64,000 nt of DNA from Caldilineaceae bacterium (GTDB taxonomy: Bacteria; Chloroflexota; Anaerolineae; Caldilineales; Caldilineaceae). Below, in pieces: positions 43,507 through 52,866 of this stretch. The notes beneath the pieces are model-generated. The model was given only the letters and a program-made list of their open reading frames with translations. It made no database searches and was not told where the DNA came from. The stretch is taken from NCBI GenBank assembly GCA_022827195.1, contig JAJDTL010000014.1:62001-126000 (forward strand), read 5' to 3'. Position numbers and translations under genes: made by a program. Numbering within the stretch: position 1 is the first letter of the stretch; every line of letters starts with the position of its first letter.

Positions 43507-43569
43507 GCCGGCTGAAGGCAAATTCAGACTGTAATTCTGGGCAGAAAAGCGTTTTGCGGAGGCACGATC

Positions 43570-44598
43570 ATGAAAGCGGCGATCTTGCGGGATGTCAACG
43601 ACATGAGGGTGGAGGAGATTCCGGCCCCGGAACCCGCCGCGGACGAGGTCCTCGTGCGCGTCGCGGCCTGCGGCGTCTGCGCCACCGATGTGAACATGTG
43701 GCGCGGCACCAACCTGGAGGGCACCTTTCCATTTGTTCCCGGCCACGAGTGGGCCGGCGAGATCGTAGAGACAGGCAGCGAGATCACGAACTTTGCCGTC
43801 GGCGACCGCGTTGTCGGCGAAGTTGCCGAGACCTGCGGCGTCTGCGCCAACTGCAAAGGGGGCCTGCCGCCGGTGTCCTGCCTCAATGTCAGGTACTACG
43901 GTTTCAGCTGGCAGACGCCGGGCGGAATGGCCGATTACTGCACGGCGAAGGAGCCTCGCCTCCACAAAATCCCCGACAATCTGAGCTACGAAGAGGCCGC
44001 CCTGGTCGAGCCGGTCTCAATCGGCTATCACGGTGTCTGGGAAACGGCCGGCGGCGTGCTGCCGCACGACCGCGTCGTTATCTTCGGCGGCGGCCCCATC
44101 GGCATGCTGACCCTGCTGACCTGCAAGGCGGCCGGCGCGCCCGCGGCAATGGTCGAGCCGCATCCCCATCGCCGCGACATGGCACAGGAGCTGGGCGCGG
44201 ACGCCGCCTTCGATCCGCTGGAAGGCAGCCTGGAGGAGCAGGTCCTGGAATTCACCCAGGGCCGCGGGGCGTCGCTTGTGGTCGAATGTTCGGGCAACGA
44301 CGCCGCGCGCGCGGCAACGCTGGACGTTGTCGGCTTTCGCGGGCGCATCGTCATCATCGGCATCAGGGCAAATCGGACCGTACCGCTTGAACTGGACAAG
44401 TTCGTCTTCAAAGAGGTGACCATGGCCGGGTCGGACGGCAGCGGCTTCGTCTTCGCCAAGCCTCTGGAGCTGATGTCCCGTCGTGTGGTCGATTTTTCCA
44501 AGGTCATCACCCATCGCTTCCCCCTGGAAGAGGTAAACCAAGCCCTCGAACTGGGCGCAGGACAGGGTGAGTCCAGCAAGATTATGATTGTGCCGTAG
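43570..44598 (+). CDS. Zinc-dependent alcohol dehydrogenase (sorbitol dehydrogenase-like)
   Basis: 342 residues. Catalytic zinc: GVCATDVN and GHEWAG. The structural zinc lobe is CGVCANCKGGLPPVSC, a slightly stretched four-cysteine set. The Rossmann motif is VVIFGGGPIGMLTLLTCK. NAD-dependent oxidation of a sugar or polyol is likely. GGAGG precedes the ATG. It lies 63 bases after the DMFase-like gene and 56 before the isomerase gene. It is a second member of this family in the window; compare 37999-39021. Confidence 0.9.
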   Translation: MKAAILRDVNDMRVEEIPAPEPAADEVLVRVAACGVCATDVNMWRGTNLEGTFPFVPGHEWAGEIVETGSEITNFAVGDRVVGEVAETCGVCANCKGGLPPVSCLNVRYYGFSWQTPGGMADYCTAKEPRLHKIPDNLSYEEAALVEPVSIGYHGVWETAGGVLPHDRVVIFGGGPIGMLTLLTCKAAGAPAAMVEPHPHRRDMAQELGADAAFDPLEGSLEEQVLEFTQGRGASLVVECSGNDAARAATLDVVGFRGRIVIIGIRANRTVPLELDKFVFKEVTMAGSDGSGFVFAKPLELMSRRVVDFSKVITHRFPLEEVNQALELGAGQGESSKIMIVP

Positions 44599-44654
44599 AG
44601 CGGGGCCGTCCCGGATTCGTTACATCACCTGAACATGCAAAAGGGGTAAAGCTG

Positions 44655-45545
44655 ATGAAGATCACATTGGACCCACTCGTGCATTCCGATCTCTCCATGC
44701 CGGAGATCCCCTACATGGCGGCCAAACTGGGGTATGAGTACCTTGAGCTCTGCTCGCGCGACGAATTCATACCCGAATATCACCCGCCGCGCGCCAATGC
44801 CGACCGCATCCGCGAATTCAAGCATGCGCTGCGCGATGCCGGCGTCGAGCTTGCTTCGATGCTGGTCACCTACCGTTGGGCCAGTCCGCTGGAAGACGAG
44901 CGTGAGGCGGCCGTCCGCTATTGGAAACGGGCGATCGAGATTGCGGTCGAGCTGGAGTGCCAGACGGTGAACTCGATCCTGGACCGCGGACCTTCGCCGC
45001 AGCGCTCCAACTTTCGCGTCGGGCCGGAGATGGCCGAAGAGTGCGAGACCGCCTTCTGGAAGTCGATGGAGGAGCTGGTGCCGATCTTCGAGCGCGAAGG
45101 TCTGCCGCTGCACATCGAAGCGCATCCCGACGACTTCATCGAGGACAACAACCTGGCCGTGGACATCATCCAGGCCATCGGTTCGCCGGTGGTGAAATAC
45201 CTCTACTGCGCGCCGCACACCTACTATCTCGGCGACGACATGGCGGCCATGATCCGCTACGCCGCGCCCGTGCTGGCCCACGTCCACGTCGCCGATACCT
45301 TCAACCACAAGGACGGCTGGCGCTACGTGATGAACCCCCCCGGCTCAACCACGCGCATCCATCAGCACCTCGACATCGGCGAAGGCGAAATCGATTGGGA
45401 CGTCTTCTTCAAGACTCTGGCCGAAGTCGGCTTCGACGGCATCATGACCAGCCAGGTTTTCGCCTACCTGCCCGACCGCGCGGTTGCGTCCTCAACCTTC
45501 ATGCGCGAACGCATCCAACACTACGTCGACAAGTACTGGAATTGA
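44655..45545 (+). CDS. Xylose-isomerase-like TIM-barrel sugar isomerase/epimerase
   Basis: 296 residues. Metal-site motifs: HIEAHPDDF (Glu and His), YCAPHTYYLGDD, HVHVADTF (His, Asp), and a late TSQVF in place of the usual Glu-containing strand. The last metal ligand is therefore less clear than in the copies at 39042 and 58503. AAAGGGG precedes ATG 44655. Likely partner of the zinc dehydrogenase upstream in sugar interconversion. It converges on the LarA-like gene across a heptamer array. Confidence 0.85.
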   Translation: MKITLDPLVHSDLSMPEIPYMAAKLGYEYLELCSRDEFIPEYHPPRANADRIREFKHALRDAGVELASMLVTYRWASPLEDEREAAVRYWKRAIEIAVELECQTVNSILDRGPSPQRSNFRVGPEMAEECETAFWKSMEELVPIFEREGLPLHIEAHPDDFIEDNNLAVDIIQAIGSPVVKYLYCAPHTYYLGDDMAAMIRYAAPVLAHVHVADTFNHKDGWRYVMNPPGSTTRIHQHLDIGEGEIDWDVFFKTLAEVGFDGIMTSQVFAYLPDRAVASSTFMRERIQHYVDKYWN

Positions 45546-45626
45546 TCCCACGCCCGGCTGGGGCGGTGCGGCTGCTGTTAAGCCTGCTGTCAATTCGCGG
45601 ATGACAGATAGCCGCACCGCCAACCG

Positions 45627-45675
45627 GCCACTGGCCACCGCCCACTGGCAACTGGCCACTATCCACTATCCACTG
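45627..45675. repeat. Heptamer array, GCCACTG/TCCACTA type, seven units
   Basis: Seven 7-bp units in exact register: GCCACTG, GCCACCG, CCCACTG, GCAACTG, GCCACTA, TCCACTA, TCCACTG. The array lies between convergent genes and its last units contain the stop and final codons of the LarA-like gene (stop at 45666-45668). GGCCACTGGCC within it is nearly self-complementary, so it may also help end transcription. Confidence 0.9.
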
Positions 45676-47012
45676 ACCCCCGCCGTTTCCGGCACTGCGA
45701 CAGTCTCTTCCCTGGCAAGAAGCTGGATGGAGGCATTGGGAAAGACGGCGACGGTCGCGTCCGCCGGCAGTTTGGCCGCCAGCTGATCGATGATCGCCTC
45801 CCAGCTGCGGAAGAGCACACCGCCATTGTGGCGCGGCGCAAACTCCGCGGCAAGAAACTTCTCTGAGAGGACGAGCAGGCTTCCGCGCCCGTCCACAACC
45901 GCCTCGGGGTCGGGCGCGGCGCCGTTTTCGGCTCTCTGCTTCAGGTAGCGCGACCAGGGCAGTTGCAGACCCCCGCCGTGATAGGAGTAGCCGTCGCTGG
46001 CCGCGTTCAGGATGATTCTGTACGGTTCCCGCTCGAAGTAGGGCGCCGCCCAAAGCGCCTTGTCGCCCTGGATCGGGTCCGCGTCCAACGGGTATGCGTT
46101 GCAGACCAGCAGGTCGGCCTCCTGCCGCAGCCTGTTCGGGATGTGCGTCGCGTAGACGCGCTGCGCGCAGCGGGCGCCTGCCCGGTGGGCTTCGACAAAG
46201 TCTCCGACGAAGAGCCCGGCGATCTGCCTGCGGTCGGTCAGCACGCAGTTGACGATCATGTCCAGCCCGATACGGCGCGCAACGTCCTCGGATACGTCGC
46301 GGTGATCGCGCATGCCGCCGTCAAGCAGCGGCGCGTCGCTGGCTTCCCCTTGCTCCGGCTTCTGCCTCTCGATGTTGCCGTGCCCCCGCCTGGCCGAGAA
46401 TCTGTGAAAGTGATGGATGGTGGCGAATCCGGAGACGCCCGGCAGGATCAGTTTCGCTCCGCCGCCGAATCCGACCGCGCTATGCGGATAGATGCCGCCC
46501 ACACAGATTTTGAACTCCGCCTCGGCCACAATCCGGTTGATATAGATCGGCGTGCCGTCGTCCAGGCTGCCATAGCCGACCAGGTCTCCGGCCATGAAGT
46601 CGTGGGAGGCGGTCGTGTAGGCGGCGGCCACCTCAGCCCCCACCTTCAGTGCCATCTCCTCCTCTGTCAGCGGACGGTGCGAACCGCAGCCGACGACGAT
46701 CGCCGTCTCCGATCTGGGCACGCCGGCCGCGGCCAGCTCCTCCAGCACGTAGGGCAGCATATCTGCCGCCGGCGTGGGCCGGCCCAGGTCATCGACGACA
46801 ATGGCCGCACTGGCGCGACCCTTGGCCGCGTCGCGAATGCGCGGCGTGCCGATCGGATTCTCGAATGCGGCCGCGATCTGCGCTGAATCGAGCGGATGCG
46901 CGCCCTGACTGGCGCAGATGTGGAGTTTCCAGCCGGCGGGGAAGGTGAGCCTGCGCTCGTCGTCGCCGAACCACGCGCGGGCGGGGACTGTTACGGTCTG
47001 TGTGTTGTACAT
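45666..47012 (-). CDS. LarA-family nickel-pincer racemase/epimerase-like protein
   Basis: 448 residues. Residues matching the LarA active site are in register: His112 in GCGSHRPLT, His177 in GGIYPHSAVG, and Lys187 in GFGGGAKLILPG, the lysine that anchors the nickel-pincer cofactor in lactate racemase. Family reaction: hydride-transfer racemisation or epimerisation of 2-hydroxy acids. The cofactor needs LarB, LarC and LarE, none of which is in the window. ATG 47012 has GAAGGCAAG upstream; the open frame to 47120 lacks a site. The substrate may be a sugar-derived hydroxy acid given the neighbours. The last codons lie in a repeat array. Confidence 0.85.
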   Translation of the reverse strand: MYNTQTVTVPARAWFGDDERRLTFPAGWKLHICASQGAHPLDSAQIAAAFENPIGTPRIRDAAKGRASAAIVVDDLGRPTPAADMLPYVLEELAAAGVPRSETAIVVGCGSHRPLTEEEMALKVGAEVAAAYTTASHDFMAGDLVGYGSLDDGTPIYINRIVAEAEFKICVGGIYPHSAVGFGGGAKLILPGVSGFATIHHFHRFSARRGHGNIERQKPEQGEASDAPLLDGGMRDHRDVSEDVARRIGLDMIVNCVLTDRRQIAGLFVGDFVEAHRAGARCAQRVYATHIPNRLRQEADLLVCNAYPLDADPIQGDKALWAAPYFEREPYRIILNAASDGYSYHGGGLQLPWSRYLKQRAENGAAPDPEAVVDGRGSLLVLSEKFLAAEFAPRHNGGVLFRSWEAIIDQLAAKLPADATVAVFPNASIQLLAREETVAVPETAGVSG

Positions 47013-47474
47013 GGCTCTTGCCTTCGTATAGTCATTGTGGAACTTATGACAATTTGAACCGGTAAGGAAAACTCGCGGCCACGGAGGGCGAGGGCGGCGA
47101 AGGCTGCTCTTCGCTTTCACACTGCCATTCTAACACAAACGCGGCACGCTGCATCTACTGTTTGATCGACCTGGCGCCACGCGGGCTTCCGGAGAGCCAG
47201 ACATCCTCCTTCTGGTGCCCATTCGCCGCCGGCAAAGGCCGATAGCAGCGCTCCGCACGCCGTCCCGTCGCCGGCAGCGTGAATCCGGTCAGACTTTTGA
47301 CAGCCCACCTTTTCTCTGTTTATACTCAGCCCTGTCCAACTCGGCAGGCCAATCGGTCCCCCTTGCCAGAGCTGACAAGAGACGTCATGGCATCCGCGTC
47401 GTAGTCTTTCGCGGTGACCCGGCGCCTGCATACCTTCGTTCTTCCACTTCACAACCTGGAAAGGAAACTCTTCT
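47013..47474. other. 462-base divergent region
   Basis: No gene was recognised. It contains a strong plus-strand promoter candidate at 47297-47325 for the peptide-importer operon. No minus-strand promoter for the LarA-like gene was identified. Confidence 0.6.
47297..47325 (+). promoter_or_regulatory. Candidate promoter for the dipeptide-type importer
   Basis: TTGACA (47297-47302), a 17-base spacer, and TTATAC (47320-47325): a perfect -35 and a -10 with four of six matches at ideal spacing. The start codon at 47475 is about 145 bases downstream of the expected transcription start. Confidence 0.65.
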
Positions 47475-49124
47475 ATGAAGCCGAAACACGCAATGACAAG
47501 ACGCGACTTTCTGCGCTACTCCGCGCTGACCGGCTCGGCTGCGCTGCTCGTTGCCTGCGCGCCCGCGCCCGCCGGCAGTGGCGGAGAGGCTGCACCAGCC
47601 GAAGCGCCGGCCGAAGCGCCCGCAGCCGATATGAGCGGCCCCAAGCAGGGCGGCACCATGGTCTGGGTAGGACACCAGGAGGTAGCCGGACTCAGCCCGG
47701 CAGACATCGGCCCCACCGTCCACTGGGTCATGATCATCAACATCCACAATCCTCTCGTGACCGTCGACGAGAACAACGAGTCGGAGCTTGTCCTCGCAGA
47801 GTCGGTCGACGTCTCCGCCGACGGCCTCACCTACATGTTTAAGCTGCACGAAGGCGTCCTTTTCCACGACGGCACCGAGCTCACCGCGGACGACGTTGCC
47901 TACACCTATAACTACTACCGCAATCCCGACAACGGCGCCCCTATCGTCGGTAGGTTCACCGGCATCGGTTCGGTCGAGGCCGCCGACAAGTACACCGTCC
48001 AGGTCAATATGGACGATGTCAACGCCGCCTCCCTTACATCCTGGGCAACCGTCCCGATCCTGCAGTCGGCCTACCACGCCGAGGTGGGCGAAGACACCTA
48101 CCGCACCGCGCCGATCGGCACCGGCCCCTACAAGCTCAAGGAGTGGCGCCCCGCCGAATTCACCGAGCTGGAGGCCTTCGACGACCACTTCCGCGGCCGG
48201 CCCAACATCGACGTGCTGCGCGAGGACATCGTACCCGAGCCTTCCGTGCGCATGATCGCCCTCCAGACCGGCGAGGCCGACTCGGCCGTCTGGCCCCTGC
48301 TGGTCGAGGACAGCATCTACCTCGAGTCCGAGCCGGACTTCATCAACTTCCGTACGCTCGCCAACTCGATCAAGCACTTCCCGCTCAACAACAGCATCCC
48401 CCAGCTGGCGGAGAAAGAGGTGCGGCAGGCGATGATGTACGCGCTCGACCGCCAGCGTATTATCGACGATCTCTGGAACGGCGCCGCCCAGGTCTCCCAC
48501 TCCAACCTCACGCCGGCCAGCCCCTACCATCACACCGGGCTGAAGCAGTACGACTTCAACCCGCAGGAGGCGATGGCGCTGCTGGACGGCGCCGGATGGG
48601 TCGCCGGCAGCGACGGGATCCGAGAAAAGGATGGCACCAAGCTCTCCTTCACCATCACGACGATCACCGGCGACCAGGCCCGCCGCCCCATCGCCGAGCT
48701 GGCACAGCTGATGTTCGCCGATGTCGGCATCGACGTGCTGCTGGAAGAGGCGCCGGTCGCCACCATCCTTCAGGGCATGCGCGAAGGCACGATGGACGCC
48801 TCGCTCTACAACTGGACCTACGGAAACGCGGTCGAGCCGGACCCGTTCAGCACGCTGCACTCCGCCGGCGGCAACAACTTCGCCCAGCTCAATAACGCCC
48901 GCATGGACGAGCTGATCGAAGACGGGCTCAAGGTCGTCTCCTACGCGGAGCGCGAGCCCTACTATCACGAGATCCAGGAGATCTTCGTCGAAGAGCAGCC
49001 GGTCCTTAACCTGCAGTTCGACGAGTGGATGAACGTCTTCAACAGCCGTATCAAGGGTCTGCCGGAAAGTCCCAAGAACAGCACGATGTACCAGCAGGCC
49101 TACAAGTGGTGGATCGAAGAGTAA
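47475..49124 (+). CDS. Peptide/nickel-type (family 5) solute-binding lipoprotein
   Basis: 549 residues. The N-terminus has the twin-arginine motif TRRDFLRY, a hydrophobic stretch, and the lipobox LVAC at about residue 31, then an Ala/Pro/Glu linker. Family-5 hallmarks: VFHDGTELTADDVAYTYNYY and GTGPYKLKEWRPAEF, then KEVRQAMMYALDRQRIIDDL. Ligands of this family include di- and oligopeptides, nickel and some oligosaccharides. GGAAAGGAA precedes the ATG. It is followed by two permease genes but no DppD/DppF-like ATPases. Confidence 0.92.
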   Translation: MKPKHAMTRRDFLRYSALTGSAALLVACAPAPAGSGGEAAPAEAPAEAPAADMSGPKQGGTMVWVGHQEVAGLSPADIGPTVHWVMIINIHNPLVTVDENNESELVLAESVDVSADGLTYMFKLHEGVLFHDGTELTADDVAYTYNYYRNPDNGAPIVGRFTGIGSVEAADKYTVQVNMDDVNAASLTSWATVPILQSAYHAEVGEDTYRTAPIGTGPYKLKEWRPAEFTELEAFDDHFRGRPNIDVLREDIVPEPSVRMIALQTGEADSAVWPLLVEDSIYLESEPDFINFRTLANSIKHFPLNNSIPQLAEKEVRQAMMYALDRQRIIDDLWNGAAQVSHSNLTPASPYHHTGLKQYDFNPQEAMALLDGAGWVAGSDGIREKDGTKLSFTITTITGDQARRPIAELAQLMFADVGIDVLLEEAPVATILQGMREGTMDASLYNWTYGNAVEPDPFSTLHSAGGNNFAQLNNARMDELIEDGLKVVSYAEREPYYHEIQEIFVEEQPVLNLQFDEWMNVFNSRIKGLPESPKNSTMYQQAYKWWIEE

Positions 49125-49142
49125 GGACACCCGCAACGGAGC

Positions 49143-49187
49143 GTGGATAGTGGACAGCTGCGATTCTGTTCGCTATCCACTATCCAC
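49143..49187. repeat. Heptamer repeats forming a 15-bp hairpin
   Basis: GTGGATAGTGGACAG (49143-49157) pairs with CTATCCACTATCCAC (49173-49187) at 14 of 15 positions around a 15-base loop. Both arms are made of two copies of the same heptamer (TCCACTA family), in opposite orientation. It lies between binding-protein and permease genes, 19 bases after the stop, and may reduce expression of the permeases relative to the binding protein. Confidence 0.85.
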
Positions 49188-49209
49188 CTTCTACTAACTG
49201 TCCACTCTC

Positions 49210-50172
49210 ATGCTTCCCTACATCGCGCGCCGCATCCTGCAAGGCGCTGTCGTGGTGGTGCTGATCAGCGTCATCACTTTTGTCGTGATCCGCCTCATGC
49301 CCGGAGATCCGGCCTTTCTCCTCCTGGGTGAAGGTGAAATCCGCATCAGCGCGGAGCAGATGGAAGGGATCCGCAAGCGCTGGGGCTTGGACCGACCATA
49401 CCACGAGCAATACCTGGTCTGGGCGTGGAATCTATTGCGCGGTGATTTCGGCGATTCTCTGATCCGGACCGGCATTCCCGTGCGGCAGATGATCTTCGAG
49501 GCGATTCCGGTGACCGCCAGGCTCAACGTCATCTCGCTGGCACTGGCACTGGCCGTGGCGATTCCGGCCGGCATTGTCGCCGGCGTGCGGCGCAACTCAC
49601 CATTCGACTACGGCACCGCCGTAGGTTCGACGCTCGGCGTGGCGCTGCCAAACTTCTGGCTGGGCCTGATGCTGATCGTGCTCTTCGCGCTCTACGTGCC
49701 GCGCTGGTTCGGCGAGCTGCCTCTCATCGGCCGCGTCCCGCCCTTCGGACTGCGCTCGTGGCAGGGCTACATCCTGCCGGTACTGGTGCTGACGACCGAA
49801 CAGATGGCTGTCCTGACCCGTGTCATGCGCGCGTCAACGCTTGAGGTGCTCGGCCAGGACTACGTGCGTACCGCCTATGCCAAAGGACTGCCCAATACGG
49901 TCGTGCTTGTCCGCCACGCAGTGCGCAACGCACTCCTTCCCGTGGTGACGGTGATCGGATTTCGCATCGCGTTTATACTGAGCGGCACAATCGTCGTCGA
50001 GACAGTCTTTGCCTTGCCGGGCATTGGCCGCCTCTTCACCGATTCGGTCTTCCGCCTCGACTACCAGGTTGTGCAGTCGCTGGTCGTCGTTCTGGCCGTG
50101 CTGGTCGTGGCCGTGAACCTGTTGACCGATCTGACCTATGCCATCATCGATCCGCGCATCCGAATCGGGTAG
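49210..50172 (+). CDS. Peptide-type ABC transporter permease, DppB-like
   Basis: 320 residues with six membrane segments (first: ILQGAVVVVLISVITFVVIRLMPGDP, typical for DppB/OppB) and the EAA loop LGQDYVRTAYAKGLPNTVVLVRHAVRNALLP. No clear ribosome site precedes ATG 49210; the upstream DNA is the heptamer hairpin. It forms the channel with 50196-51095 and works with the binding protein at 47475. Confidence 0.92.
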   Translation: MLPYIARRILQGAVVVVLISVITFVVIRLMPGDPAFLLLGEGEIRISAEQMEGIRKRWGLDRPYHEQYLVWAWNLLRGDFGDSLIRTGIPVRQMIFEAIPVTARLNVISLALALAVAIPAGIVAGVRRNSPFDYGTAVGSTLGVALPNFWLGLMLIVLFALYVPRWFGELPLIGRVPPFGLRSWQGYILPVLVLTTEQMAVLTRVMRASTLEVLGQDYVRTAYAKGLPNTVVLVRHAVRNALLPVVTVIGFRIAFILSGTIVVETVFALPGIGRLFTDSVFRLDYQVVQSLVVVLAVLVVAVNLLTDLTYAIIDPRIRIG

Positions 50173-50195
50173 ATGGCACTGACGCGATTCCACAA

Positions 50196-51095
50196 ATGAC
50201 CTCCTCTGCAACTGCCGGGGCAAACGCCCTACTCATCGTCGAGACGGCCCGCCGCTCCGAGTGGAGCCAGGCCTGGCGCCGCTTTCGCGCCAACCGCATC
50301 GCCGTCGGCGGGCTGTCTGTAATCCTGCTGCTGGTGCTAATGGCGGTCTTCGCGCCCCTGTTGTCGCCGCACGATCCGATTGAAGATGTCTTCCGGGGGA
50401 TGCGCGGCGGCAGTCCCACCGCGGCCCATCCATTCGGCTTCGACCATCTCGGGCGCGACCTCCTCAGCCGCGTGATCTTCGGCACGCGTGTCGCCCTGCT
50501 GGTGGGGCTGATCGCGACCGGCATCGCGGTAACGATCGGCGTGGTCGTGGGCGCAGTCGCCGGATTCTTCGGCAGCTGGGCCGATATGCTCATCTCAAGG
50601 GTGATCGACACACTGATGGCCTTTCCAATTATCGCGCTCCTGGTCGTGCTGGCCGCGGTCATGGGGCCGAGCCTCACCACGACCATCCTTGTAATCGGCG
50701 TGACCGGCTGGGCGCGCTTCGCCCGCGTCGTGCGCGCCGATGTCATGTCGCTCAAGGCGACCGATTTTGTCACCGCGGCCCGGGCCGTCGGCGTGCGCGA
50801 CTGGCGCATCATCTGGCGGCACCTGCTTCCCAACGTGATGGGCCCGATTATCGTTTTGGCAACGCTGGGCATTGGGGGCATCATTATTCTGGAGTCGGCA
50901 CTCTCATTCCTGGGTCTCGGCATTCGTCCGCCGGAGCCCTCTTGGGGGCGCACACTGGCCGACGGCCGCGACTCGATTCTGCGCTTTCCCCATATTTCGT
51001 TCTTTCCCGGCCTGATGATCGTCATCACCGTGCTGGCGTTCAACGTCCTGGGCGACGGCCTGCGCGATGCACTCGATCCGAGGGAGCAGGATTAG
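50196..51095 (+). CDS. Peptide-type ABC transporter permease, DppC-like
   Basis: 299 residues. A cytoplasmic N-terminus with a WSQAWRRFRANR segment is followed by six membrane segments, the DppC/OppC marker HPFGFDHLGRDLLSRVIFGTRVAL, and the EAA loop KATDFVTAARAVGVRDWRIIWRHLLPNVMGP. It starts 23 bases after the DppB-like stop. ATPase genes are absent downstream, where a toxin-antitoxin pair begins. Confidence 0.92.
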   Translation: MTSSATAGANALLIVETARRSEWSQAWRRFRANRIAVGGLSVILLLVLMAVFAPLLSPHDPIEDVFRGMRGGSPTAAHPFGFDHLGRDLLSRVIFGTRVALLVGLIATGIAVTIGVVVGAVAGFFGSWADMLISRVIDTLMAFPIIALLVVLAAVMGPSLTTTILVIGVTGWARFARVVRADVMSLKATDFVTAARAVGVRDWRIIWRHLLPNVMGPIIVLATLGIGGIIILESALSFLGLGIRPPEPSWGRTLADGRDSILRFPHISFFPGLMIVITVLAFNVLGDGLRDALDPREQD

Positions 51096-51112
51096 CAAAT
51101 GAGGCTTGTAAA

Positions 51113-51325
51113 ATGGATGCAGAGCGATTGATAATTCCTGGAATCGTCAAGAACGGCGTAGCTGTGCCTCAAAGCGATACGCCTCTGCCCGAAGGAGTCC
51201 GCGTTGAGATCCTGGTCAGACCGGCGAATCTGACGGCCGAGTTGCGGTCTGAACTTGAACAGTGGGAGGCGGCCAGCGATGAAGCGTGGGCGATGATCGA
51301 CCGTTGGGAGGCGGAGGCAGGGTGA
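51113..51325 (+). CDS. Small antitoxin-like protein of a MazEF-type pair
   Basis: 70 residues, acidic. An N-terminal segment (RLIIPGIVKNGVAVPQSDTPLPEGVRVEILV) fits a beta-rich DNA-binding or DUF104-like antitoxin fold, and a Glu/Trp-rich helix (ELRSELEQWEAASDEAWAMIDRWEAEAG) is suited to wrapping the toxin. Its stop codon overlaps the toxin's GTG start by two bases (GTGA), the classical toxin-antitoxin coupling. It starts 18 bases after the DppC-like gene. Identification rests mainly on size and context. Confidence 0.75.
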   Translation: MDAERLIIPGIVKNGVAVPQSDTPLPEGVRVEILVRPANLTAELRSELEQWEAASDEAWAMIDRWEAEAG

Positions 51326-51666
51326 GTGTTGGCGATATTCATTGGACCGAACTGCCCGCCGTCAACGGTCGCGAGCAGAGCGGTCGACGGCCTGCCGTAG
51401 TTCTTCAAGACGATCAGTACGGGCGAGATCTGCCTGTTGTTCTCGTAGTTCCAGTGACGACGGCCAAAGCTGCCTTGCGATTCCCCGGTACCGTGTCTGT
51501 CCGTCCCACAACCAAAAATGGCCTGCATCAAGAGTCGGTGGCTTTGGTGTTTCAGCTGCGGGCTATAGATCGTCGTCGTTTGCAACAGCGTATTGGCAAT
51601 GTCGATACGCGGGTCTTGAAGGAGATTCTTGAGGAACTTGGAAATCTTGTCGGAAGGAACATGTAA
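51322..51666 (+). CDS. mazF: MazF/PemK-family toxin (ribonuclease)
   Basis: 114 residues from GTG 51322, with GGAGGC upstream inside the antitoxin gene. MazF-family features: GDIHWTELPAVNGREQSGRRPAVVLQ (beta1-beta2 with the conserved Gln/Arg-Arg-Pro), LPVVLVVPVTTAKA, and the C-terminal ALVFQLRAIDRRRL. Established role: sequence-specific mRNA cleavage when freed from the antitoxin. It lies between the peptide-type and ribose-type importers. Confidence 0.88.
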   Translation: MSVGDIHWTELPAVNGREQSGRRPAVVLQDDQYGRDLPVVLVVPVTTAKAALRFPGTVSVRPTTKNGLHQESVALVFQLRAIDRRRLQQRIGNVDTRVLKEILEELGNLVGRNM

Positions 51667-51744
51667 GATTGTCGAGAAAGCCTCGACTCTTGCCTTTTTC
51701 GCTGAATTCGAAGAGGTTTCGATCATATCCAGAAGGAGAAACTG

Positions 51745-52824
51745 ATGAAGAACCAATCGAAACATTTCACGATTCTGGCACTGCTGCTCACGCTGTCGCT
51801 GGCACTCAGCGCGTGTGTAGCCGTGGCGCCGGCAGACGGCGGCATGGCAGACGGTGACGGCATGGAGAAGGAGGGCGGCTACGTCGTCGGCGTGAGCAAC
51901 ACGCTCGTCGGCAACGGCTGGCGCGAGCAGATGATCTGCGCCATCAAGGCCGAGGCCACCGCCAGCGGGCTTGTCGACAGCGTCATCGTCGTCAACCGCA
52001 ACGGCGGCCCGACCGAGCAGATCGCCGACCTCGAGGGGCTGATCTCGCAGGGCGTCGACGCCATCGTCCTCAACCCGACCGACCGTGAAGGCCTCAACGC
52101 GGTCATCGAATCCGCCATCGCCCAGGGCATCGTCGTCGTCGCCGTAGACCAGGCCGTCACCGCTGAAGGCGCCTACGTCGCCACCAACGACCAGACCGCC
52201 TACGCGCAGCTCGGCGCCGAATGGCTGTTCGAGCAGCTGGGCGGATCGGGCAAGGTCGTGGAGATGCGCGGCATCGACGGCGTACCCGCCGACACCGACC
52301 GCCACAACGGCTTCATGGCCGCGCTCGAGAACTACCCGGACATCGAAGTCGTAGCCTCGACCTTCACCGGCTGGGACCCTTCGACAGGCGCGCAGCAGGC
52401 GCTCGACCTGATCACCACGCAGGAGATCGACGGCATCTGGACCTCCGGTATCGACTACCCGGTCGTGGAGCAGTTCCAGGTCGCCGACGTTGACTACGTT
52501 CCGATCGTCGGCGCCGACAACAACGGCTTCGTCGAGCAGCTGATCAACCTCGCCGGCGATGGCCTCATCGGCGCCGCCGTGACCAACCCGCCCGCCATCG
52601 GCGCCGTCGGCATGTCGATCGCGCTCGACGCGCTGACCGGCAACAACCCGCCGCATGAGACAATTCTCACGCCCAAGGTGTTTACCACCGCAGATATCGA
52701 CGGGCTGAACGGAATCTACGCGCCCGACGAGCAGGTGGGCTGGAGCACTTACGTCGATATCGAGCCGTACACCAACTACAACGGCAGCGCCGACGTCTCC
52801 GCGTGCAAGGCGCCGGGTGAATAG
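51745..52824 (+). CDS. Ribose-type sugar-binding lipoprotein (periplasmic-binding-protein-like I)
   Basis: 359 residues. The secretion signal has no twin arginines: a basic N-terminus, a hydrophobic stretch and lipobox LSAC at about residue 24, then a Met/Gly/Asp-rich linker ([16 protein letters not shown]). The mature part follows the RbsB/XylF fold ([67 protein letters not shown]). AGAAGGAG precedes the ATG. First gene of a complete CUT2 importer with 52867, 54402 and 55403. The use of a Sec rather than Tat signal sets it apart from the other binding proteins here. Confidence 0.92.
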   Translation: MKNQSKHFTILALLLTLSLALSACVAVAPADGGMADGDGMEKEGGYVVGVSNTLVGNGWREQMICAIKAEATASGLVDSVIVVNRNGGPTEQIADLEGLISQGVDAIVLNPTDREGLNAVIESAIAQGIVVVAVDQAVTAEGAYVATNDQTAYAQLGAEWLFEQLGGSGKVVEMRGIDGVPADTDRHNGFMAALENYPDIEVVASTFTGWDPSTGAQQALDLITTQEIDGIWTSGIDYPVVEQFQVADVDYVPIVGADNNGFVEQLINLAGDGLIGAAVTNPPAIGAVGMSIALDALTGNNPPHETILTPKVFTTADIDGLNGIYAPDEQVGWSTYVDIEPYTNYNGSADVSACKAPGE

Positions 52825-52866
52825 ACTGTCTGCCCTGCCAGGGACGGGGCGCGCTCCGGTCTGACT

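Noticed and set aside
41704..43965. Very long open frame on the minus strand (about 753 codons)
   Set aside because: It lies opposite the dimethylformamidase-like gene, which has clear family motifs and a ribosome site; the minus-strand product has no recognisable motifs and looks like a high-GC mirror frame.
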